Below, one piece after another: positions 7,043 to 15,082 of a stretch of 24,269 nt of DNA. This DNA comes from UBA4582 sp047630175 (GTDB lineage: Bacteria > Pseudomonadota > Gammaproteobacteria > Pseudomonadales > Azotimanducaceae): NCBI GenBank assembly GCA_047630175.1, contig JBLHVI010000046.1:1-24269 (forward strand). The letters run 5' to 3'. Under the pieces are notes generated by a model. That model did no database searches, had not been told where the DNA came from, and was given only the letters and a program-made list of their open reading frames with translations. The translations under genes were made by a program, and so were the position numbers. The first letter of the stretch is position 1; the number at the start of each line of letters is the position of its first letter.

Positions 7043-8187
7043 GTGGCCTCCGGTGTGGATTTGTCGAGTGCTGCAAGGCCTGCCAGCGCAAGCTGTTTAG
7101 CGATGTCCAATTGATCGGTGACACAGGTAATATGGCCCATTTTTCGACCCTGGACGCCTTGCGTTTTACCGTACCAATGAACAACAGTCTGCGGGTCATG
7201 CTGCCAGCGGCTGACAGGTAAACCACAGAGCTCTGTCATACGGTCTTCATAGAGAATATTGCGCATCGCCGCCGGATTAATTTGCTGTGTGCCTCCTAAT
7301 GTCTGGCCTGTAATGGCCAATAGATGCTGTGTGTACTGGCTGGTCTGGTGCGCCTCTATCGTCATGTGCCCGGAGTTGTGTACTCGAGGTGATATTTCAT
7401 TCACAAGGATTTGCCCGTCAGTAGTCAAAAACAGCTCAATGGCGAACAGACCGACACCATTGAGTGCCGCGACAATGCGCTCACCAAGCGCACGTGCTTG
7501 CTGTTCTATATCGGCGCTGATTGAGGCAGGTGATGTCGCCAGTTCCAGCACTTGGTTAGTTGGGCTACAGGCCATTTCAACGACAGGATATGAGACGCAG
7601 GTGCCAGACGTAGACCTAGCAACAACCACAGCAAGTTCGGTTTGATGGTTGACCCATTGCTCGACGATGGAGGGTGTATCCCAGAAACGCTCATCATCGT
7701 TTTTACGGATAATCTGTACGCCGCGGCCATCAAACCCGCCAGTTTGTGATTTTTGCACGAACGGTAAGCCGAAGCGGGTCGCCATTGAGTCAACGGTCGT
7801 GTCTAGCTCGCAGACATAAAAGTCGCCGGTAGGAAATCCCTGCTCACGCAACCAGGTCTTTTGAGTAGCCTTGTTCTTCAGCAAGGACAGCACTGATGGG
7901 TCCGGAAACACCTGCAGGGCAGTGCTGCTAGCAAGTCTGCTGAGCTCGTCAAGCGTTTGCTGTGGTACATCTTCGAACTCGTAAGTGACAACGTCTACCA
8001 AACTGCAGAGCGTCCGAACGGCTTGCAGGTCGTCGAAGTCACCAATGACGGCGTTGTCTGCGACTTGCACTGCCGGCGCACCAGCAGAGGACGACATGAC
8101 CACTGTCGACAGGCCCATGTTAGTGGCCGCCTGGCAGAGATAAACGCCGAGTTGGCCTGCGCCGATGATGCCTACTGTCGTGCCCAT
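7039..8187 (-). CDS. purK: N5-carboxyaminoimidazole ribonucleotide synthase PurK
   Basis: ATP-grasp enzyme (382 aa) that makes N5-CAIR from AIR, ATP and bicarbonate, supplying PurE. The N-terminal GIIGAGQLGVYL nucleotide-binding loop, the ATP-grasp QKSQTGGFDGRG loop and the metal/phosphate motif NEISPRVHNSGH are all present. The length is typical. The ATG start is complementary to 8185-8187; only a weak GCGGC-like Shine-Dalgarno precedes it. It is transcribed first, before purE, the reverse of the E. coli purE-purK order. Confident. Confidence 0.96.
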   Translation of the reverse strand: MGTTVGIIGAGQLGVYLCQAATNMGLSTVVMSSSAGAPAVQVADNAVIGDFDDLQAVRTLCSLVDVVTYEFEDVPQQTLDELSRLASSTALQVFPDPSVLSLLKNKATQKTWLREQGFPTGDFYVCELDTTVDSMATRFGLPFVQKSQTGGFDGRGVQIIRKNDDERFWDTPSIVEQWVNHQTELAVVVARSTSGTCVSYPVVEMACSPTNQVLELATSPASISADIEQQARALGERIVAALNGVGLFAIELFLTTDGQILVNEISPRVHNSGHMTIEAHQTSQYTQHLLAITGQTLGGTQQINPAAMRNILYEDRMTELCGLPVSRWQHDPQTVVHWYGKTQGVQGRKMGHITCVTDQLDIAKQLALAGLAALDKSTPEAT

Positions 8188-8214
8188 AATATTGCCGCTT
8201 TAAGATAAAACAGC

Positions 8215-8243
8215 ATTGTACGTGAATTAGTGGGCATATTTAA
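8215..8243 (-). promoter_or_regulatory. Candidate sigma-70 promoter for purKE
   Basis: On the minus strand, TTAAAT (8238-8243) and TACAAT (8215-8220) are separated by 17 bases, placing a start about 20 bases upstream of the purK ATG. The -10 is close to consensus, the -35 weak. Supported only by position and spacing. Confidence 0.25.
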
Positions 8244-8389
8244 TCGAATTCTGTATCCCACTGACGACAGCCTCAACCCTCACAAACCAAGCTGGATCTA
8301 GCGACTGGCAATTTTATCCTGTGGCTATAAAGTCTCTGCGAGGTAACTACATTTTCGCGATTTATGAATTCAAGGCTCATGTAACATTT

Positions 8390-8800
8390 CTAATAGGGTG
8401 AGAGCGGGTAAAGGCGTGAAAAACAGAAGCCACCAGCGCAAAGGAGCACTAGACCTTCCATCACGGTGCTGTGCATAACTTCAGCAGATCTTGCATAGGC
8501 AGAATAGTGACTGATGCTGTAGTAGGTCTGCCATAGTCCCTGAGGCAACAGAGACATCAAAGATCATCATCGTCAGGGGTATAATCTGCGACCAAAAAGA
8601 GATTTTAAAAAGCTTCTGGGCTCATTGGGTCATATCCGTCAGGCAGCGCATGCAGTACAGCATTAGATCAATCCCCGACATGCCATAGACGCCAAATAAG
8701 GACGCATGCGCATGATGCGCCGTCGTATCAGGCCCTGCAGTCAGCAGATTCCAGCACATTACGACGGTAAAGTGCTAGACGAAAACAATATTGACGTGAA
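8390..8800 (-). pseudogene. norB: Nitric oxide reductase NorB remnant (probably quinol type)
   Basis: Two pieces of the NorB membrane subunit survive in different frames. About 8622-8759 reads WNLLTAG, then PDTTAHHAHASLFGVYGM and LMLYCMR. This is the helix and conserved HAHA(S/A)LFGVYGM segment of qNOR-type reductases, with about a dozen residues deleted between AG and PD. 8390-8557 reads SLLPQGLWQTYYSISH, YARSAEVMHS and VMEGLVLL, the following helices of the same protein. An in-frame stop interrupts the segment upstream of WNLL. The large N-terminal part with the other haem ligands is absent. NorB reduces NO to N2O in the cytoplasmic membrane; this copy cannot. Identification rests on recall of the family's conserved strings, which match well and in the right order. 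Confidence 0.75.
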
Positions 8801-8931
8801 TTATAGGCAGTGATCGTTTCTATTGCTGTGCTGGCTTGGATTGCACTATCGATTAGTAGTTTTCCGGAAATGCTATGTCTGGTTGATGGGTAGAGTGGTC
8901 GTTTAACGAAAGCGTTCACTGATTTATATGT

Positions 8932-8961
8932 GCGATATTAGATGGGTGAATAGCGATATTA
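8932..8961. repeat. Direct repeat GCGATATTA, 21-bp period
   Basis: GCGATATTA occurs at 8932-8940 and 8953-8961, two helical turns apart. It lies about 43-72 bases upstream of the lipoprotein start. The placement would suit a tandem regulator site, but two copies of a 9-mer in AT-rich DNA is modest evidence. Confidence 0.3.
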
Positions 8962-9003
8962 ACGCGTACTATTGTTACTTTCTCACCGGAGGCGAGTATT
9001 TTT

Positions 9004-9453
9004 ATGCTAAAAAAATGTTTAGTCAGTATGCTTTTTCTTGTGGCCGCGTCGTGCCAGAGCTCAGAGCTAAAGGTTCATTCGGCTTACGACGCGATTTGGG
9101 CAGCGTCAGCTGCGGCGCCTGAAATGGTACCCGGTATTTTCGAGTTAACGGTTGTTGAGACGGCCTACCTTCGGGATGCTACCTATTTGAATTCGGAGTC
9201 AGATTATCGAGATCGCCGGAACCTGACAATAGCAATAGACCCTAGGATACTAGACGGCCTTAAAGAAAAGCACGGGACTTATCCAGATATCTTTTTTTTA
9301 AACAGAAAAATTAGAGTAAAAGGGTTAGCGCAGCGCGTAAGAATAGACTTCGTCATTGACCCGGATGACGAAAACGAAGTGCGGAATAAATATTACTATC
9401 AGGTTCATGTCGCTGTGGTCGATGTTGACCAGATCGAAGTTGTGCAAGACTAA
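9004..9453 (+). CDS. Putative lipoprotein of unknown function
   Basis: 149 residues. The N-terminus is a charged-hydrophobic signal (MLKKCLVSMLFLVAASC) with a lipobox-like VAASC; the cysteine at 17 would be the lipidation site, though Ala at -3 is not ideal. The mature part is strand-rich with recognisable phrases (FELTVVETAYLRDA, YLNSESDYRDRRNLTIAI, IRVKGLAQRVRI, YYQVHVAV), which suggest a small OB-like beta domain. I cannot name the family. A GGAGG at 8988-8992 and a nearer GAG precede the ATG. It stands alone, between the NorB remnant and the terminator of the convergent receptor gene. Confidence 0.8.
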   Translation: MLKKCLVSMLFLVAASCQSSELKVHSAYDAIWAASAAAPEMVPGIFELTVVETAYLRDATYLNSESDYRDRRNLTIAIDPRILDGLKEKHGTYPDIFFLNRKIRVKGLAQRVRIDFVIDPDDENEVRNKYYYQVHVAVVDVDQIEVVQD

Positions 9454-9528
9454 AACGGACTTTAGACAGGCGCCAAGGGTTTTCTCGGGTTTTGCTGGTA
9501 GCACTGCCTGCGTTAGTGCTTTTGTTAG

Positions 9529-9559
9529 TCTGGCAATAGTCTGGCAATAGTCTGGCAAC
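9529..9559. repeat. 11-bp tandem repeat, nearly three copies
   Basis: TCTGGCAATAG is repeated at 9529-9539 and 9540-9550, with a third partial copy to 9559. It lies in non-coding DNA after the lipoprotein gene. Likely slippage, and possibly variable between strains. A separate 10-bp direct repeat TAACGTTCGG lies at 9633-9642 and 9649-9658. Confidence 0.75.
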
Positions 9560-9752
9560 TCAATCGGAAAAGCTTTAGATGTTCGACGTTGAGAACGGCT
9601 GCTCACCATGGCGGGTAAATGTATCTTTAGTGGTAACGTTCGGTCGGCTAACGTTCGGCTGTTGTTATCACAATTAATGCCGTGGACTATTGTTTAGGCT
9701 CTTTATTCGCTGGTCGGTTAGCTGTCGTCGATTCATTTGATAAAATGAAGCG

Positions 9753-9781
9753 AAAAAAAGGGTGGCACATGGCCACCCTTT
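9753..9781 (-). terminator. Rho-independent terminator of the TonB receptor gene
   Basis: A perfect 10-bp stem (AAAGGGTGGC / GCCACCCTTT, 9757-9781) with a 5-base loop. On the minus strand it is followed by a run of seven T (complement of 9753-9759). It lies 22 bases after the receptor stop codon. Confidence 0.88.
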
Positions 9782-9803
9782 GCTGGTGTGTAGTGGTTAC
9801 GAT

Positions 9804-12335
9804 TTAAAAGAAGTCATAAGTCACTGAAGCACCCCAAATGCGTGGCGGATTAACGTAGCCGTTAACCGTACCTGCTTGGATTACGCCTGGAAATGCCGTT
9901 GTAATATACTCGTCATTAAAAAGGTTGCGGGCGAACACTTGAATGCCCAAGCCGTTGTCGAAATCTAAGCCCATACTTGCGTTTACGGTGTTAACTTGGC
10001 GACGTATACCGGGTATAGCTTCGTTGGTTTGAACATCACTCTCGTAAAGATAGTCGCCTCGGACGTAACCATAAGCACCACTGTCAAAGTCATGATTGTA
10101 GGTTGCGGATGTGACGATGCTTATCTCACTGATGCCGGCTGGTTGTTGACCTGAAAGGTCGACGACGGTACCACCAGGTCCAGGGCCGTTCACAAAAGAG
10201 TCGTAAACCGGATCGAGGAAGGTGCCCGCAAAGGTCAACGTTAACGAATCAATGGGGGTCCAGTTGGCGTCAACCTCAAAGCCCGTTGTGGACTGCTCGC
10301 CTGCGTTAGCAAGACCAAAGCCTGTGCCGCTAAAGATATTTGATTGGAAGCCGTCAATAGACTGATCGAATACGGCGAGGTTAATCGCGCCGCGGTCGAA
10401 GCGCGCTTTCAAACCGATTTCGTAGACCAGCGCTTCTTCAGGGTCCGCAAACAGCGTTCCGTAGCTCTGGTTTACCTGAGTAAGCCCCGCTGCCTCAAGT
10501 GCTGCTCGATTAGCAAAGAAAGGCCTTGCGTCTCGTGACAAATTCCAAGAGTTAGCTTTGAATCCCGTTGCAGCACTAGCGTAGACATTAATATTGTTAT
10601 TAATCTCGTAGGTTACACGCGCAGTCCAAGTTACTTGATCTACAGACGATTCGCCACTTTGAACTTCATTAGGGAAGGCCAGAAATTGTGGTTGGAACTG
10701 CAGAGCTTGCAGGCCGGTGATGTTAGCATTTGCGCCGCTTTGAATCGCAGCGGTTGTACCAGGCGCTGCCGCTTCAGTCGCTGCAATGTTTGCAGGTGTC
10801 GGGGCAAGACCCGTTACGCCGGTAAAGCCTTGCGCAAAAAACGCCTGAGGCAAAAGTCCGTTGTTAACGGTAAACAGGTCGATAGAGGAATAGACATCAC
10901 CGTTTACTGTGCTGCCAGTGACGGTTTTATCATCATTGGTATAGTTGAGACCGCCTGTTATCGTCATTTTTTCGCTAACGTGGAAATCGACTGTGGCGAA
11001 CAATGAAAAGGCTTCGTTAGCTTGTGTAAATGACTCCCGAGTGATGGTGTCGGCGCTGAAAAAAGAGCCTGGCACCTGTCCAGTTAGCGTCTCAAGCGTC
11101 GGTAGCAACCCGCCTGCTAACGCATCAATGTACGGACGTGTGTCGTTACCGTATTTGAGACCCTGTACTTGATCAATATCCTCATCAAAGAAGAAGCCAC
11201 CGAGCATCCAGTCAATTTTACCCGTGCCCGTTGAGGTCAGGCGAATTTCTTGTGTGAAAGTCTTGATGTTCGCTTCGTTAAAAGCACTATCGAGAATTTC
11301 TGCACCGGTATAGTCTGCTTCAGAATCGTTCAGACTGTCGTTTCTGCGGTAAGCCGTTATGGATGTTAAAACGAAGCTGTCAAAATCGATATCAGCTTGC
11401 AGAGAGATACCTCGATCTTCCACTTTATTGATGGGCAGAAGGTTTACCGGCGAGATATAAGCGAATGGGTCTGAATCATCGAGAACTTCCCCGCCGAGGA
11501 CGCCTGAAATAATGCCTGCTGTGGGACCGTTAGCGAGGTTTGTCACAGCGCAGCATAGTTCGTCTAATTCACTGTAGTCAGCAATCAAACGGAATGTCAT
11601 GTTGTCAGTAGCTTCCCAGAGTGCTTGGCCACGAACGTTCCAGCGATCACGATCGTTCATATCCTCCAAACCATTGGTGCTTTCTACAAAACCATCGCGC
11701 ATATTGATACCACCAGAAATGCTGGCAGAAAGCGTGTCGGTGAGGCCGCCTGAAAAGTAACCTTTAACCAATCTTTGGTCGTAGTTGCCGGCTTGTACTT
11801 CGATCCGGGCTTCGGTTTCATAGGATGGTGCTTCTGTGACGACGCTGATAACACCAGCTGAAGCATTTTTACCAAACAATGTGCTTTGCGGTCCGCGAAG
11901 TACTTCAACCCGCTGGAGTCTTGGCAAGTCGCCAATAGCTGCGGCAGAACGTGATCGGTAAACGCCATCAATAAAAACGCCTACAGAAGGCTCGATGCCC
12001 GCATTGTTTGCGCCGTTACCAAAGCCACGGATGATGAAGTTTGTGTTCGAAGAAGTTTGCAGTGTATTCACACGTAGTGACGGTACAACTGATTGTAGGT
12101 CAGCAATATCCAGTAGCCGTGCTTTTTTGAATGTTTCTTGACCCGTGACAGAAACGGCAATGGGTGTCGACTGCAGTGTTTGCGATCGCTTCGTCGCGGT
12201 GACGACGACTTCTTCCATTGTGTATTTAGATGAACCTGAATCCTGCGCTTGCACGCCGACACTGCTCAATGCTGCTAGGGTAATTGCTGATGCAAGGATT
12301 TGCGTGCGCGACGACAGTCGCTTATAGATAGCCAT
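9804..12335 (-). CDS. TonB-dependent outer-membrane receptor
   Basis: 843-residue receptor. It has a signal peptide (about 1-30, cleavage after VQA), a TonB box/plug start EEVVVTATKRS at about 41-51, and a plug domain with IRGFGNG, GVFIDGVYRS, LRGPQSTLFGKNASAG. A 22-strand-type barrel follows, ending in aromatic-rich strands and a C-terminal VTYDFF, the outer-membrane insertion signal. It imports an unknown ligand across the outer membrane with energy from TonB-ExbBD. The style (IroN/pesticin-like, many short polar loops) is that of the large receptor families of marine gamma- and alphaproteobacteria, so siderophore is only one option. It is monocistronic, with its own terminator and two dyads upstream. 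A decayed amidohydrolase gene lies upstream on the same strand and may once have acted on the imported substrate. Confidence 0.95.
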   Translation of the reverse strand: MAIYKRLSSRTQILASAITLAALSSVGVQAQDSGSSKYTMEEVVVTATKRSQTLQSTPIAVSVTGQETFKKARLLDIADLQSVVPSLRVNTLQTSSNTNFIIRGFGNGANNAGIEPSVGVFIDGVYRSRSAAAIGDLPRLQRVEVLRGPQSTLFGKNASAGVISVVTEAPSYETEARIEVQAGNYDQRLVKGYFSGGLTDTLSASISGGINMRDGFVESTNGLEDMNDRDRWNVRGQALWEATDNMTFRLIADYSELDELCCAVTNLANGPTAGIISGVLGGEVLDDSDPFAYISPVNLLPINKVEDRGISLQADIDFDSFVLTSITAYRRNDSLNDSEADYTGAEILDSAFNEANIKTFTQEIRLTSTGTGKIDWMLGGFFFDEDIDQVQGLKYGNDTRPYIDALAGGLLPTLETLTGQVPGSFFSADTITRESFTQANEAFSLFATVDFHVSEKMTITGGLNYTNDDKTVTGSTVNGDVYSSIDLFTVNNGLLPQAFFAQGFTGVTGLAPTPANIAATEAAAPGTTAAIQSGANANITGLQALQFQPQFLAFPNEVQSGESSVDQVTWTARVTYEINNNINVYASAATGFKANSWNLSRDARPFFANRAALEAAGLTQVNQSYGTLFADPEEALVYEIGLKARFDRGAINLAVFDQSIDGFQSNIFSGTGFGLANAGEQSTTGFEVDANWTPIDSLTLTFAGTFLDPVYDSFVNGPGPGGTVVDLSGQQPAGISEISIVTSATYNHDFDSGAYGYVRGDYLYESDVQTNEAIPGIRRQVNTVNASMGLDFDNGLGIQVFARNLFNDEYITTAFPGVIQAGTVNGYVNPPRIWGASVTYDFF

Positions 12336-12365
12336 ACGTTGTTCCCCGAATAATTATTTTATAAG

Positions 12366-12403
12366 CAAAATCGTGCGTAAGCCGATTTTGTCAGTTTCGA
12401 AAC
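12366..12403 (-). promoter_or_regulatory. Two dyads in the receptor leader
   Basis: CAAAATCG (12366-12373) and CGATTTTG (12383-12390) form a perfect 8-bp inverted repeat with a 9-base spacer. Directly beyond lies the palindrome GTTTCGAAAC (12394-12403). They sit 31-68 bases upstream of the receptor start, where a repressor or an RNA hairpin could act. An AT-rich TATAAA-like element lies between them and the start. It is not a recognisable Fur box. Confidence 0.4.
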
Positions 12404-12809
12404 TCCGCCAAACACGAGATTATTATTATTATTCGAGGTTGCGTTAGCCGGAGCGCGACATACTCACGCGCGCAGGAGGAAACGTCAAGCTCTTAGTGAC
12501 ACTGAAACCCTAACTGTTCTAAGAAATAGTGGATATAGAACTTAGATTCAAGTGGTGAGGGTGTAAACCCCTATAATTTGGGGATAAATGTTGCAGTGCG
12601 CCAACCTATCGAGGGTCTGGATATCCACGATTTCGTGCAGATTGCTGCGATGCGTCATTAAGCCTCGGCTCTTTTCTTATGCCGATGCTCAAGAAAATCT
12701 ATCTTCAAGAGCGGGCGCCGTGCAGTAGCACTTTGGTGACGTAGCCTTATCGCTAAGTTTATTGTTTAACCGACATTGGCATACCAGGGTTGAGGCCGGC
12801 GGCTATTTT
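12404..12809. other. Non-coding stretch upstream of the receptor gene
   Basis: No gene seen. It contains a short ATT microsatellite (about 12417-12435) and a TATAAT flanked by CCCC and GGGG (12568-12583) without a matching -35. It probably includes the rest of the receptor promoter and eroded sequence downstream of the amidohydrolase remnant. Confidence 0.4.
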
Positions 12810-13839
12810 CTAAGCTTTCACCATGGCGCGAACAGCGCTGAGCAGTGCTTGCGCAGCGTAAACGATACCGTCTTTGATCGTTCAACGTTTTAATCGGCCA
12901 ACGTACAGCACTAACCCGCGCCACTTTCTGGGTTTGCGCGTTGAGCGTGGGCACGCCAGTGCGCTGCAAAACTTAAGGTTGTGTCGCGGCTTCTCATTCA
13001 CGATGATCATGTCTGCCTTTTGCCAACGTAGCTGATGTCAACGTAGCTGGTGCCAATATCAGCGTCTATGCCAAGTACCTGAGTACCAATTTTGGTGGCA
13101 GCACGGATGACTTCAAGAGGGTGGAAACCCGCTTCCTGCAAAATCTCAAGGTCTTGTGCGTAGCCAAAACTATAGAGGCGGCAAATGTAGCCTGTGTCAC
13201 TGCCGGCGACGACTTTGCCGCGATTTCTATAGGCGTTGACGAATAGCGTCCAAAGTTGGTCGTTATTCATCCAGGCTGCCGCGTCTCCGGTGGTCGGGTC
13301 GTAGAAGAACGAGCCATGTTTCTTTAAGTGTCGACCGCGTTGGTGAGCTGCTGTGGGCGTATTGATTGGGTTTCGCCGCTAGCGGCAAACAGCGCACGTA
13401 CGCGTGTAATGTTATGGCCCATCCGGAGTCTTAAGATATAGTCTGCCGGCACACCTTGCTCGCTGTTGATAGCGTGTATGTGCGGGTGTGAGTCAACAAA
13501 GTCGGGCAGCAAATACTTTCCATGCGCGTCTATTGCACGATCACTTTTGCGGGTATTCATAACTAAAATGGAGTGATTTGCCGGATTAATTTCAATACCT
13601 GGGGTGCCAACGGTTCTGACAGTAACAACACCTAGCGATCTGCTACTACACCCACCGGGCTAGTCGCCGGCGCGCCGGTGCGGTCTATCAAAAAAGCGCC
13701 ACCAATGATGAATTGGTCATATTGCCCGTCCCCGTGTCGGCGTTTAGGTGCTGCATTTTTGATGCTAGCCAGTAGTGCAGTTGCGTCTGCGGCAAGTGCG
13801 GGCAACGAGGCGGTTAGATAAAAAAACGAGACGACATAG
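12810..13839 (-). pseudogene. Decayed exported amidohydrolase
   Basis: Pieces of a metal-dependent amidohydrolase appear in family order but in several frames. A signal-like start (SFFYLTASLPALAADA, about 13780-13835) is followed by YDQFIIGGAFLIDRTGAP, a stop at a shift, then YLLPDFVDSHPHIHAI with the HxH metal site. After the frame ends at 13324 comes HGSFFYDPTTGDAAAW, RGKVVAGSDTGY (metal Asp) and EAGFHPLEVIRAATKIGTQ. Last come LNAQTQKVARV and, after another shift, TIKDGIVYAAQALLSAVRAM ending at the TAG 12810-12812. Roughly 0.5 kb between the HxH region and the HGSFFYDP region is missing compared with a usual length of about 500 aa. It cannot be functional. It lies upstream of the receptor gene on the same strand, which suggests an old import-and-hydrolyse pair. 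Confidence 0.85.
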
Positions 13840-14114
13840 ATCGGGCACTTTTTTATTGGTGCTAACCAGCAGATTTCAACCGAGCAAAATAAACCGTGGA
13901 CAGCGGCTGAATATGTTGTGCCAGGGGCGAGCTTGATGCGTTTTGAGTTGGGGGGAGCCTAGTGATTTTACAGTAGGGTCACGGTATGGAAAAGACACGC
14001 AAACCTACCCGTCAGTAGGAACGCCAAGATGTTAACGACACCAAGTGGTTAGTTTCTTGGGATCTGCTGATTTGAAGAACACACCATCTAGGCTAGTCGT
14101 CCGTCTGCAAAAAC
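13840..14114. other. Spacer with a short protein-like plus-strand frame
   Basis: The plus strand from about 13840 to the TAG at 13960-13962 reads about 40 residues with protein-like character (PWTAAEYVVPGASLMRFEL near the end), but with no start or ribosome site and a stop directly before it. It could be the tail of another lost gene. The remaining 150 bases show nothing. Confidence 0.3.
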
Positions 14115-14780
14115 CTATTTTAGACTGCAGTTGATACGCTGAGCGTTAATCGCAACGAATAGTGAGCGACTACCCTTCATGAATATTGATTCGCTGCTAC
14201 TTGCAAAATGTTCGCCAGATGCACTGACGACTCTGGAAAGTATGTGACGATTATGTCTTACTAGATCGGTTTTAACGAGCAAACTCGGATAGATAGCGAA
14301 AGAGTAGCGATCTTCTCCGCATGTAACTTGCCTTTGTGTGGGTATTGCAGCTTTAAGCTGAACTGGCTTAACCAACAGGTCAAATCTTATCGTCGCTTCA
14401 CTTAAGGTGTATCGGTGCAACTGGTCAGTTATGCCAATCAAATTATTTTCATCATCAACAATGCGCGCTTGTAAGGCATAAGACATTCTGGGATCAATTT
14501 CAGAAGCGTTAAAAGCAAGCGAATAATTAGTGGGTAAAGTCGCAGTTGTAACAAATGTAGAACTTATAACAGTTGCGGCGCTGTCCATTTTGCTGACGTT
14601 AGACAAGTTCACTGTGATTTTGTAGCCTGCTGAGTATGCTGATCCTATGGGTTGCTCGAGGTAAACAGTGCCTTCAACGCTGCGTGAACTGTCGATCAAA
14701 ACGCCGACGTTCTTACGCTCACTGCAACCTGTCAGAATCACAATGAGTGCGAACGAAAAGACATTGATGTGACGCGTCAT
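14115..14780 (-). CDS. YbaY-family lipoprotein with C-terminal MliC-like domain
   Basis: 221 residues starting at MTRHINVFSF; the lipobox is LTGC with Cys19. An AAGGA Shine-Dalgarno just upstream fixes this ATG rather than the longer frame. Residues about 34-125 match the YbaY/YscW lipoprotein domain: VEGTVYLEQPI, VNLSNVSKMD, FNASEIDPRMSYALQARI, GITDQ. Residues about 150-221 resemble MliC-type lysozyme inhibitors: VTCGEDRYSFAIY, RVVSASGEHF, MKGSRSLFVAI, and a final Cys (RINC) that could pair with the first. Expected to be anchored in the outer or inner membrane facing the periplasm. A role in envelope protection is inferred from the MliC part; that part is more diverged than the YbaY part. 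Confidence 0.8.
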   Translation of the reverse strand: MTRHINVFSFALIVILTGCSERKNVGVLIDSSRSVEGTVYLEQPIGSAYSAGYKITVNLSNVSKMDSAATVISSTFVTTATLPTNYSLAFNASEIDPRMSYALQARIVDDENNLIGITDQLHRYTLSEATIRFDLLVKPVQLKAAIPTQRQVTCGEDRYSFAIYPSLLVKTDLVRHNRHILSRVVSASGEHFASSSESIFMKGSRSLFVAINAQRINCSLK

Positions 14781-14830
14781 GCACTTCCTTTTTGAATTCT
14801 TTGGGCGTGCCGATTCTGCTTGGCGTAGAT

Positions 14831-15082
14831 TCACATGCAAGCCGAGCCGCCGATTTTCAATGTGTGACCAACAGCGATACAACCCAGTCTGCGCAGTAGC
14901 GTAATGCTAAGACAGTAACCATAGTAGATGCCAACGAAGGTCGCTAGCCATGGGAATAGCGCTGTGTAATTTCCGCTTAGGAACACTTCGAGAACGCGCA
15001 GTACGACGGGCACAGTTGTGGTAATAAGATAGATCACCACAACATCAATGGCGGCGGCCAATTTGTCGAAATAGCGATGACG
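14831..15082 (-). pseudogene. Truncated RDD-family membrane protein
   Basis: The frame reads RHRYFDKLAAAIDVVVIYL, a hydrophobic helix, then LFPWLATFVGIYYGYCLSI and RRLGCIAVGHTLKIGG. This is the order of an RDD protein: an Arg/Asp first helix, a second helix, then a G..xGH/K..L.L motif. It stops right after that motif, where a third helix is usual, and no ATG or ribosome site is found at the 5' end (only a TTG at 15061). I read it as a fragment truncated at both ends. Family membership is likely but not certain, because RDD motifs are short. It lies 50 bases upstream of the YbaY lipoprotein gene. Confidence 0.5.

Noticed and set aside
8728..8919. A 63-codon minus-strand frame as a gene
   Set aside because: It overlaps the NorB remnant in a different frame, whose adjacent frame contains the conserved WNLLTAG segment.
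12568..12583. TATAAT between CCCC and GGGG as a promoter or operator
   Set aside because: No -35 at the right distance on either strand, and the arms are only 4 bp.
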